From Halomonas sp. CH40 (lineage in GTDB: Bacteria > Pseudomonadota > Gammaproteobacteria > Pseudomonadales > Halomonadaceae), in assembly GCA_041875495.1 (NCBI GenBank), contig CP112982.1, positions 2,294,001 through 2,358,000 of the forward strand: a DNA stretch of 64,000 bases, read 5' to 3'. Positions 58,119-64,000 of the stretch are shown here, piece by piece. The notes beneath the pieces were generated by a model. That model had not been told where the DNA came from and searched no databases. It saw only the letters and a list, made by a program, of their open reading frames with translations. Each line of letters starts with the position of its first letter. Position 1 is the first letter of the stretch. Position numbers and translations under genes: made by a program.

Positions 58119-58952
58119 TTATTGGCGTGCCAATCGCAGCGGGCGAGGTGGCGCCATGCCGGGGGTTGCCCGCCAGGGGCTGATATCCAGACCGCCTCGG
58201 CGCACATAGCGGGCTAGCACCAGCAGTTCGTCCGGAGCGGCGACACGCATCAGGTCAGTAAAGATATGCTCGACGCAGTGCTCATGAAAATCCTGATGCT
58301 GACGATAGCCAATAACGTAGCGCAACAGGCTTTCGCGCTCAATCTTACGGCCTTTATAGCGAATCAGCACGCTACCCCAATCAGGCTGGCCGGTTACCGG
58401 GCAGTTGGATTTCAGCAGGTGGGAATACAGGGTTTCTTCCACCTGCTCATCGCCAACTTCCAGATGGGTAGCCGAAGGCGTGTAGGCGGCTACCGCAATA
58501 TCCAGCTCATCCAGGCACTCCCCTGGTAGTGTTTGAGGCGCAAGCTCTGGGCTGTCGACATCAAGCAACTCAACCTTGACTGGGGCACCGGCAGCCTTGG
58601 AAAGATCCTCCACCAGACGCTTGCTAACCGCTGCAGAGCTTGCAAAATGGGTCTGGTTAAAGCTGTTGAGATAGAGTTTCCAGGATTTGGATTCAATCAG
58701 GTGCGGCGATTCCGCTGGCGACGTAAAGCGCGCCACGGCGACAATCGGCTTGCCACGCTGGTTAAGCCAGCTCATTTCAAAGGCATGCCATTCATCTTCA
58801 CCGGTAAACGGCAGCGCAGTGTCATCAATGCCCAGAGGAGCACGATTCGCAGCGCGAGCAATGGGATATAAAAGCCCGGCGTCATACTGCTCCGGGTAGT
58901 TTGATTCCCGCCCAAGCGGTGCGTTGGCAAGGGTTTCAGGACGATGACTCAT
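58119..58952 (-). CDS. queF: NADPH-dependent 7-cyano-7-deazaguanine reductase
   Basis: A 277-residue long-form QueF that reduces preQ0 to preQ1 in queuosine synthesis. The catalytic Cys is C184 in KSNCPVTGQPDWGS, with D191 as the acid. The substrate-binding QueF motif is LIESKSWKLYLNSFNQTHF (about 85-103). The two-domain T-fold length fits the E. coli type. Its start overlaps the end of an ABC permease gene by four bases (ATGA). Confidence 0.95.
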   Translation of the reverse strand: MSHRPETLANAPLGRESNYPEQYDAGLLYPIARAANRAPLGIDDTALPFTGEDEWHAFEMSWLNQRGKPIVAVARFTSPAESPHLIESKSWKLYLNSFNQTHFASSAAVSKRLVEDLSKAAGAPVKVELLDVDSPELAPQTLPGECLDELDIAVAAYTPSATHLEVGDEQVEETLYSHLLKSNCPVTGQPDWGSVLIRYKGRKIERESLLRYVIGYRQHQDFHEHCVEHIFTDLMRVAAPDELLVLARYVRRGGLDISPWRATPGMAPPRPLRLARQ

Positions 58953-59722
58953 GCGCGAATCCCCTTACCGCGTTCCAGCATTTTCAACGCCACCACAAAC
59001 AGCACCAGTATAAAGCCAAAAATGGCCGCTAACGCCCAGCCAACCGGTATATCCGACACGCCCAGAAAGCCATAGCGGAAGACGTTGACCATATACAGAA
59101 TCGGGTTGAGCATGGAAACAGCCTGCCAGAAGTCCGGCAGCATGGAAATCGAGTAGAACACACCGCCCAGATAGGTCAGCGGGGTCAGAATAAAGGTTGG
59201 CACGATAGAAATATCATCAAATTTGTTGGCCAGCAGCGCATTGATAAAGCCGCCAATCGAGAACAGTGCCGAGGTTAACACCACCACCAGCAGGGTCAGG
59301 AAGGGATGCTCCAGGGTGAGACGGGTAAAAAATAGCGACACAAGCGTCACTATCAGGCCAACCCCCAAACCACGGGCCATGCCGCCAAAGATGTAGCCCG
59401 ACAGAATGACCCAGCTTGGCATCGGCGAGACCATCATTTCTTCCACCGAACGCTGAAACTTGTTCGAGAAGAAACTAGAGGCCACGTTGGAGTAGCTGTT
59501 GGTGATCACCGCCATCATGATCAGCCCCGGCACGATGAAATCCATATAAGTAAAGCCATCCATCGCCCCGATCCGCGAACCGATCAGGTTACCGAAGATG
59601 ATGAAGTACATCGTCATGGTAATGGACGGCGGCAAAAGCGTCTGTGGCCAGATACGGGTAAAGCGCTTGATCTCTTTAAGCACCACCGTCCACAAGGCGA
59701 CCAGCGTTTGCATTGCATTCAT
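58949..59722 (-). CDS. yadH: ABC-2 type transporter permease (YadH-like)
   Basis: A 257-residue permease with six hydrophobic helices. The ABC-2 signature region is FILTPLTYLGGVFYSISMLP near residues 176-195, and an N-terminal segment FTRIWPQTLLPPSITMTMYF follows an amphipathic helix. It pairs with the YadG-like ATPase, which overlaps it by four bases. The exported substrate is unknown. Confidence 0.92.
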   Translation of the reverse strand: MNAMQTLVALWTVVLKEIKRFTRIWPQTLLPPSITMTMYFIIFGNLIGSRIGAMDGFTYMDFIVPGLIMMAVITNSYSNVASSFFSNKFQRSVEEMMVSPMPSWVILSGYIFGGMARGLGVGLIVTLVSLFFTRLTLEHPFLTLLVVVLTSALFSIGGFINALLANKFDDISIVPTFILTPLTYLGGVFYSISMLPDFWQAVSMLNPILYMVNVFRYGFLGVSDIPVGWALAAIFGFILVLFVVALKMLERGKGIRA

Positions 59723-60720
59723 GCGCGCGCCTCCTTAGCCGATGCAGAGCCCTGGTTGGCTGGAATCCCCTCTTCAGCGGCTTTCTGGTCGATGGCGTGA
59801 TTGCCCGCCTCTACCATGGAGACAAACATTTCTTCCAGACGGTTGGCACGGTTACGCATGGACACCACCTTGATGCCCTGCTGGCTGAGCGCCTCAAACA
59901 CATCGTTCAATTCCTGCCCACGATGGAACACCAGGGCTAACTGGGTAGGCTCTACCAGGCTCAGCTCAAAGCCTTCCACTTCCGGGGCTTTATCAAGTGG
60001 CTGAGTGATATCGAGCAGGAAGGTTTCTGTATTCAGCTCTTTGAGCAAGGCGCGCACGCTGGTATTACGGATAATATCGCCGTGGTTGATGATGGCGATA
60101 TTACGGCACAGGCTTTCGGCCTCTTCCAGATAGTGTGTGGTGAGAATAATCGTAGTGCCTTCATCGCGGTTGATGCGGCGCAAGTATTCCCACATGCTAC
60201 GGCGCAGCTCAATGTCCACACCGGCGGTCGGCTCATCCAGAATCAGCAGTTTGGGGCGATGCATAAGCGCCCGGGCAATCATCAGGCGGCGTTTCATCCC
60301 GCCAGACAGCATACGGGCGCTGCCGTTGCGCTTGTCCCATAAGCCCAGATCGGTCAGCAGCTTTTCTGCCCTTGGCAGCGCTTCACGGCGAGTCATGCCA
60401 TAGTAACCCGCCTGAGCCAGCACGATATCAAGCACTTTCTCGAACTGGTTGAAGTTGAATTCCTGCGGTACCACACCCAGCTGATACTTTGCCTTGGCAA
60501 AGTCGCGATCTGTATCGATACCGAAAATAGTGATCTTGCCGCTGGTTTTCTGCACTAGCGAACAGACGGCGCCCAAAGTCGTGGATTTGCCCGCGCCGTT
60601 AGGCCCCAGCAGGGCGAAGAAATCGCCTTGCTGCACATCAAGATCAATGCCTTTTAAAGCATGAAAGCCGTTGTCGTAGACTTTGGTAAGCCCACGAATC
60701 GACAGTGCCGGTTCGGCCAT
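59719..60720 (-). CDS. yadG: ABC transporter ATPase (YadG-like)
   Basis: A 333-residue ATPase. Walker A is GPNGAGKST (39-47), the signature LSGGMKRRLMIARAL is near 139, Walker B is LLILDEPTAGVD near 160, and the switch His is in ILTTHYLEEAE. The C-terminal 80 residues are an extra domain common in YadG/CcmA-like exporters. It is the first gene of a three-gene unit (yadG-yadH-queF). Confidence 0.93.
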   Translation of the reverse strand: MAEPALSIRGLTKVYDNGFHALKGIDLDVQQGDFFALLGPNGAGKSTTLGAVCSLVQKTSGKITIFGIDTDRDFAKAKYQLGVVPQEFNFNQFEKVLDIVLAQAGYYGMTRREALPRAEKLLTDLGLWDKRNGSARMLSGGMKRRLMIARALMHRPKLLILDEPTAGVDIELRRSMWEYLRRINRDEGTTIILTTHYLEEAESLCRNIAIINHGDIIRNTSVRALLKELNTETFLLDITQPLDKAPEVEGFELSLVEPTQLALVFHRGQELNDVFEALSQQGIKVVSMRNRANRLEEMFVSMVEAGNHAIDQKAAEEGIPANQGSASAKEARA

Positions 60721-60873
60721 AAATATGTCCTGTCAGCAATGAAAGTAAATAGGAGAGATATAAGGGCGAATCTGCCGTTTTCAAGCTTTTCGGGAATATA
60801 CAGATGCGTACAGGAGATAACCATTCGATCAACTTTTCGTTGTCAAACAGATCGGAGAAGGAGGAGTGAAACT

Positions 60874-60948
60874 TGGAGCGGGAAAGGAGATTCGAACTCC
60901 CGACCCTCGCCTTGGCAAGGCGATGCTCTACCACTGAGCTATTCCCGC
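60874..60948 (-). tRNA. tRNA-Gly (GCC), copy 1
   Basis: 75 nt with encoded CCA. The acceptor is GCGGGAA with discriminator U; the anticodon loop CTTGCCAAG gives GCC (codons GGC/GGU). It is the last gene of a six-tRNA array read leftward. Confidence 0.96.
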
Positions 60949-60969
60949 TTGATGTACCGCTAGAACTGA

Positions 60970-61045
60970 TGGCGTCCCATAGGGGGTTCGAACCCCTGTT
61001 ACCGCCGTGAAAGGGCGGTGTCCTAGGCCACTAGACGAATGGGAC
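60970..61045 (-). tRNA. tRNA-Glu (UUC), copy 1
   Basis: 76 nt with encoded CCA. The acceptor is GTCCCAT; the loop CCCTTTCAC gives anticodon TTC. It differs from copies 2 and 3 by one or two bases in the D-arm (GGCCTAGG versus GGTCCAGG). Confidence 0.96.
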
Positions 61046-61056
61046 TTATTAAATCT

Positions 61057-61109
61057 TGGAGCGGGAAGGTGATTCGACCGGGCTGGCGTTCCAGCTCACG
61101 ACCCTCGCC
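61057..61109 (-). pseudogene. tRNA-Gly relic in spacer 1
   Basis: It begins like the 3' end of tRNA-Gly (plus strand TGGAGCGGGAAGG..GATTCGA) and ends with CACGACCCTCGCC like the variable/anticodon-stem part, but the segment between is replaced by unrelated sequence and the 5' half is missing. A second copy occurs in the next spacer. Confidence 0.6.
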
Positions 61110-61132
61110 TACCGTTCCGTACTACTAGATCT

Positions 61133-61207
61133 TGGAGCGGGAAAGGAGATTCGAACTCCCGACCCTCGCCTTGGCAAGGCGATGCTCTACCACTGAGCTA
61201 TTCCCGC
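61133..61207 (-). tRNA. tRNA-Gly (GCC), copy 2
   Basis: Identical in sequence to copy 1 as far as read, including the encoded CCA. Confidence 0.96.
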
Positions 61208-61226
61208 GTAAAACTGGTCTATCGGA

Positions 61227-61302
61227 TGGCGTCCCATAGGGGGTTCGAACCCCTGTTACCGCCGTGAAAGGGCGGTGTCCTGGACCACTAGACGAATGGG
61301 AC
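61227..61302 (-). tRNA. tRNA-Glu (UUC), copy 2
   Basis: 76 nt with CCA, anticodon TTC. It matches copy 3 and differs slightly from copy 1 in the D-arm. Confidence 0.96.
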
Positions 61303-61320
61303 GCAATTATCGGCTAATTC

Positions 61321-61373
61321 TGGAGCGGGAAGGTGATGCGATCGGACTGGCGTTCCAGCTCACGACCCTCGCC
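61321..61373 (-). pseudogene. tRNA-Gly relic in spacer 2
   Basis: Near-identical to the relic at 61057-61109, with a few substitutions (GATGCGATCGGACTGG versus GATTCGACCGGGCTGG). It shows that the unit Gly-Glu-relic was duplicated as a block of about 260 bp. Confidence 0.6.
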
Positions 61374-61396
61374 TACCGTTCTGTACCGCTAGATCT

Positions 61397-61471
61397 TGGA
61401 GCGGGAAAGGAGATTCGAACTCCCGACCCTCGCCTTGGCAAGGCGATGCTCTACCACTGAGCTATTCCCGC
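61397..61471 (-). tRNA. tRNA-Gly (GCC), copy 3
   Basis: Identical in sequence to copies 1 and 2 as far as read. The spacer to tRNA-Glu copy 3 is longer (38 bases) than in the other two units. Confidence 0.96.
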
Positions 61472-61509
61472 AAACCTGACAGCACTTCCGATAACCCTGA
61501 CTTGATAAG

Positions 61510-61585
61510 TGGCGTCCCATAGGGGGTTCGAACCCCTGTTACCGCCGTGAAAGGGCGGTGTCCTGGACCACTAGACGAATGGGAC
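61510..61585 (-). tRNA. tRNA-Glu (UUC), copy 3
   Basis: 76 nt with CCA, anticodon TTC. It is the first gene of the array on the minus strand, about 28 bases after the -10 box of the array promoter. Confidence 0.96.
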
Positions 61586-61613
61586 GCTGCGTTACCTCGT
61601 CGAGGTGGCGCGT

Positions 61614-61642
61614 ATAATAATCAGCCCGTGAATAAGTGTCAA
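61614..61642 (-). promoter_or_regulatory. Promoter of the tRNA-Glu/Gly array
   Basis: On the minus strand, -35 TTGACA (61642-61637) and -10 TATTAT (61619-61614) are separated by 17 bp. The GC-rich discriminator CGCGCC after the -10 is typical of stringently controlled stable-RNA promoters. It is the only clear promoter for the six tRNAs. Confidence 0.85.
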
Positions 61643-61767
61643 GCATCAATCTCAGCTGGTATCACGAAGGCAGATATCGCATGCTGGCAGATAAGCTAAT
61701 CAGACACCTGGACACAGAAAATGGATTTTGCCACCCTTTTTAATATCGCCTTTTCAAGGAGGCTGCC

Positions 61768-62166
61768 ATGACCAAACTGGAAAAACCCGCTGAACAATGG
61801 CGCGAACAGCTAACCCCCGAGCAATATCGTGTGACCCGCGAAAAAGGCACTGAACCGCCCTTCAGCGGTGATTACAACGTCACTGATGCCCATGGCATCT
61901 ATCACTGTGTCTGCTGCAATGCGCCGCTGTTTGAAAACGAACACAAATTCAACGCCGGGTGTGGCTGGCCAAGCTTTGACCGTCCTTTCAGCCAGAACCG
62001 TATTGAAGAACACACCGATACCAGCCACGGCATGCACAGAACCGAGGTGGTCTGCGCCAAATGTGATGCCCACCTGGGGCACGTCTTCCCGGATGGCCCG
62101 ACTGACACCACAGGGCTGCGCTATTGCATTAACTCAGTGGCCGTTGAGTTTCACCCTGGCGAATAA
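61768..62166 (+). CDS. msrB: Peptide-methionine (R)-S-oxide reductase
   Basis: A 132-residue enzyme that repairs methionine-R-sulfoxide in proteins. The catalytic Cys is C120 in LRYCINS. The structural zinc ligands are C47-x-x-C50 and C96-x-x-C99. Conserved CGWPSFDRP and GMHRTEVVC are present. AAGGAGG lies eight bases upstream of ATG. It is monocistronic. Confidence 0.96.
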   Translation: MTKLEKPAEQWREQLTPEQYRVTREKGTEPPFSGDYNVTDAHGIYHCVCCNAPLFENEHKFNAGCGWPSFDRPFSQNRIEEHTDTSHGMHRTEVVCAKCDAHLGHVFPDGPTDTTGLRYCINSVAVEFHPGE

Positions 62167-62264
62167 CCCCCTACTTCAATAGCACAGCGAATTGTTAGTC
62201 CGGCAATGCGAGCGCCTTCTGCTAGAATGGTGGCTCGCTTTTTTTGTGCTCTCAGGAGAAACCC

Positions 62265-63221
62265 ATGCTCGGCTGGTTCCCCGGTCATATGAACAAGGCG
62301 CGCCGCCAGATCAAGGAAGCGCTGCCCGAAATTGACGTTGTTATTGAAGTGCTTGACGCCCGCCTGCCCTATTCCAGCGCCAACCCGATGCTGGCAGAGC
62401 TTGCGCGCCACAAGCCGGTGCTGAAAATTCTCTCCCGGGCTGACCTGGCCGACCCTGAGCGCACTCAGCAATGGGTGGCTTTTTTCGATAGCCAGCCCGA
62501 CACTCGGGCACTGGCGATCACCACGACCAATAGCCGAGAACTCAAAAGCATCCCGGCGCTTTGCCATAGCCTGGCAGGCGAAGTACGCGCTGACCGCGAT
62601 GTTCGCGTGATGGTGATGGGCATTCCCAATGTGGGCAAATCGACCCTGATCAACGGACTGGCCAAACGCAAGATCGCCAAGACAGGCAATGAACCCGCCG
62701 TCACCAAGCGCCAGCAGAAAGTTCGCATTGATGGCCGGGTGGCGCTGGTTGATACGCCCGGGGTGCTATGGCCCAAGATTGAAGATCAGGCCAGTGCTTA
62801 CCGACTGGCGGCCAGCGGTGCCATCCGCGATACTGCCATTGAATATACGGATGTGGGTATTGTGGCCTGCGCTGAACTGGCAAAACGCTACCCCGAGGCA
62901 CTGAAAAGCCGCTACAAGCTTTCTTCCCTGCCTGCCTATGAAGCACTACAGAGCACTCATAACGTTGAGACTGATGGCCCTGAGCGTCCTGACTTTCTGG
63001 CCCTGGCCGGCTTTGATGGCCATGCCATTCTCAAGCAGATTGCCAGCCGCCGCGGCGGCCTGAGAGCCGGTGGCGAGGTTGACCTTCACCGCGGTGCAGA
63101 AGTGCTGCTGCATGAGCTAAGAGATGGCAAACTTGGCCGCATCACACTGGAAACGCCTGACGACATCCCTGCCCCGGTAGAAGAAACAGACGATAACGAC
63201 GCTTATTGGAAGACATCATGA
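62265..63221 (+). CDS. rbgA: Ribosome biogenesis GTPase RbgA/YlqF
   Basis: A 318-residue circularly permuted GTPase. The motifs occur in permuted order: DAR (31-33), a G4-like SRAD (57-60, where N-K-x-D is usual), then G1 GIPNVGKST (119-127) and G3 DTPG. It helps late assembly of the large ribosomal subunit in other bacteria. ATG 62265 has AGGAG upstream; the frame from 62244 is longer but lacks a site. alaA starts within its stop codon (ATGA). Confidence 0.92.
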   Translation: MLGWFPGHMNKARRQIKEALPEIDVVIEVLDARLPYSSANPMLAELARHKPVLKILSRADLADPERTQQWVAFFDSQPDTRALAITTTNSRELKSIPALCHSLAGEVRADRDVRVMVMGIPNVGKSTLINGLAKRKIAKTGNEPAVTKRQQKVRIDGRVALVDTPGVLWPKIEDQASAYRLAASGAIRDTAIEYTDVGIVACAELAKRYPEALKSRYKLSSLPAYEALQSTHNVETDGPERPDFLALAGFDGHAILKQIASRRGGLRAGGEVDLHRGAEVLLHELRDGKLGRITLETPDDIPAPVEETDDNDAYWKTS

Positions 63222-64000
63222 CGATAACAAAGAGCTCTGAAACGCCCGTGCTACGCAAGTCACACAAGCTCGACAGCGTCTGCTACGACATCCGTGGGCC
63301 GGTGCTGGATCACGCCAAGCGCCTGGAAGAAGAAGGCCAGCGCATCCTGAAGCTGAATATTGGCAACCCGGCCCCCTTTGGCTTCGAGGCGCCGGAAGAA
63401 ATTCTGCAGGATGTGATGCGTAACCTGCCGACAGCCCAGGGCTACTGCGATTCCAAGGGGCTGTATTCTGCCCGCAAGGCCGTCATGCAGGAATGCCAGC
63501 GCAAGCAGATACCCGGCGTGGGCATTGAAGATATCTATATCGGCAACGGGGTTTCCGAGCTGATCGTGATGGCCATGCAGGCGCTACTGAATGACGGCGA
63601 TGAGGTGCTGATTCCTGCGCCGGACTACCCGCTGTGGACAGCCGCCGCCAACCTTTCCGGCGGCCGCGCCGTACATTATCTGTGCGACGAACAGGCAGAG
63701 TGGGCACCCGCCATGGACGACATTCGCGCCAAGGTGACCAGCCATACCCGGGCTATCGTGCTGATCAACCCCAACAACCCGACCGGGGCCGTCTATCCGC
63801 CGGAGGTCATTCGCGAAGTGCTGGCGATTGCCCATCAACACAATCTGGTAGTGTTCTCCGATGAGATCTACGACAAGATTCTGTATGACGGCGTCGAACA
63901 CACCGCTACAGGCGCACTCGCCGAGGATGATCAGTTGGTCATCACCATGAACGGGCTATCAAAAAGCTACCGCTGTGCCGGTTTCCGTTCAGGCTGGATG
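63218..64000 (+). CDS. alaA: Alanine-synthesising aminotransferase AlaA (partial)
   Basis: The first 261 codons of a class I PLP aminotransferase; the gene continues past the window. It shows LKLNIGNPAPFGFEAP near residues 43-58, VLIPAPDYPLWTAA near 128-141, INPNNPTGAVYP near 186-197, SDEIYDKILYDG near 214-225, and the PLP-lysine segment NGLSKSYRCAGFRSGW near 245-260. These match AlaA, which forms alanine from pyruvate and glutamate. Confidence 0.92.
   Translation, partial: MTITKSSETPVLRKSHKLDSVCYDIRGPVLDHAKRLEEEGQRILKLNIGNPAPFGFEAPEEILQDVMRNLPTAQGYCDSKGLYSARKAVMQECQRKQIPGVGIEDIYIGNGVSELIVMAMQALLNDGDEVLIPAPDYPLWTAAANLSGGRAVHYLCDEQAEWAPAMDDIRAKVTSHTRAIVLINPNNPTGAVYPPEVIREVLAIAHQHNLVVFSDEIYDKILYDGVEHTATGALAEDDQLVITMNGLSKSYRCAGFRSGWM

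Noticed and set aside
60874..61585. Regular repeats that could suggest a CRISPR-like array
   Set aside because: The repeats are tRNA-Gly and tRNA-Glu genes with correct anticodons and CCA ends.

Overview
The window looks like a chromosomal segment of a moderately halophilic gammaproteobacterium, most likely Halomonas or a close relative in the Halomonadaceae. The reasons are a multisubunit Mrp-type Na+/H+ antiporter, moderately GC-rich housekeeping DNA, and gammaproteobacterial markers (CmoA/CmoB/CmoM, GreB, CheZ, ParC/ParE next to CpdA/YqiB/NudF). No rRNA operon and no CRISPR array were seen.

Layout. 1-3.2 kb: end of the mrp/mnh operon (B to G) with a strong hairpin terminator. 3.2-19.8 kb, housekeeping: serB, parC, parE, pgi, cmoA-cmoB, a GlsB-like protein, a YugP-like protease, cpdA-yqiB-nudF, a TPR protein, greB, rsmC, cmoM and an orphan cheZ. 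20.1-24.8 kb: katG, kynU, ppk2. 25-29.1 kb: a polar amino acid ABC transporter (binding protein, two permeases, ATPase) with an RpiR/SIS regulator and candidate operators. 29.3-43.9 kb: a defence-type region with a two-gene AAA ATPase/TOPRIM-like (DUF4276) module and a type I restriction-modification operon (hsdM, hsdS, GIY-YIG gene, small ORF, hsdR). In that operon hsdS has been split by an IS4-family and an IS66-family element, each with a perfect target duplication. A further 249-bp insertion-like segment separates hsdM from hsdS.

44-49.6 kb is a metal-handling cluster: CopG-like DUF411 protein, a 44-residue membrane protein, a Met-rich Spy-like protein, a glutaredoxin-MauE fusion, CopC, CopD, a CsoR-family repressor and an MFS exporter with a matching palindromic operator. 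49.6-53.4 kb: an EAL-CBS-GGDEF protein, a relic of a sulfurtransferase gene, a beta carbonic anhydrase and sseA. 53.9-56.2 kb is a visibly AT-rich insert next to tRNA-Ser. It encodes a reverse transcriptase of the UG/Abi (defence) type overlapping by four bases with a protein carrying a PD-(D/E)XK nuclease motif, preceded by about 520 bp of AT-rich noncoding DNA. This is the best candidate for an undescribed system.

57-64 kb returns to core genome: a YiiD_C thioesterase-like protein, ydjA, queF coupled to yadH-yadG, a tandem tRNA-Gly/tRNA-Glu array (three of each, with two tRNA-Gly relics in the spacers and one clear promoter), msrB, the RbgA/YlqF GTPase and the start of alaA.

Starts were moved inward from the longest ORF wherever a good ribosome-binding site and family length supported it (parE, cmoB, ppk2, ABC genes, the IS4 transposase, copC, the MFS gene, rbgA and others). 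All family assignments come from reading the translated sequence, without database searches.
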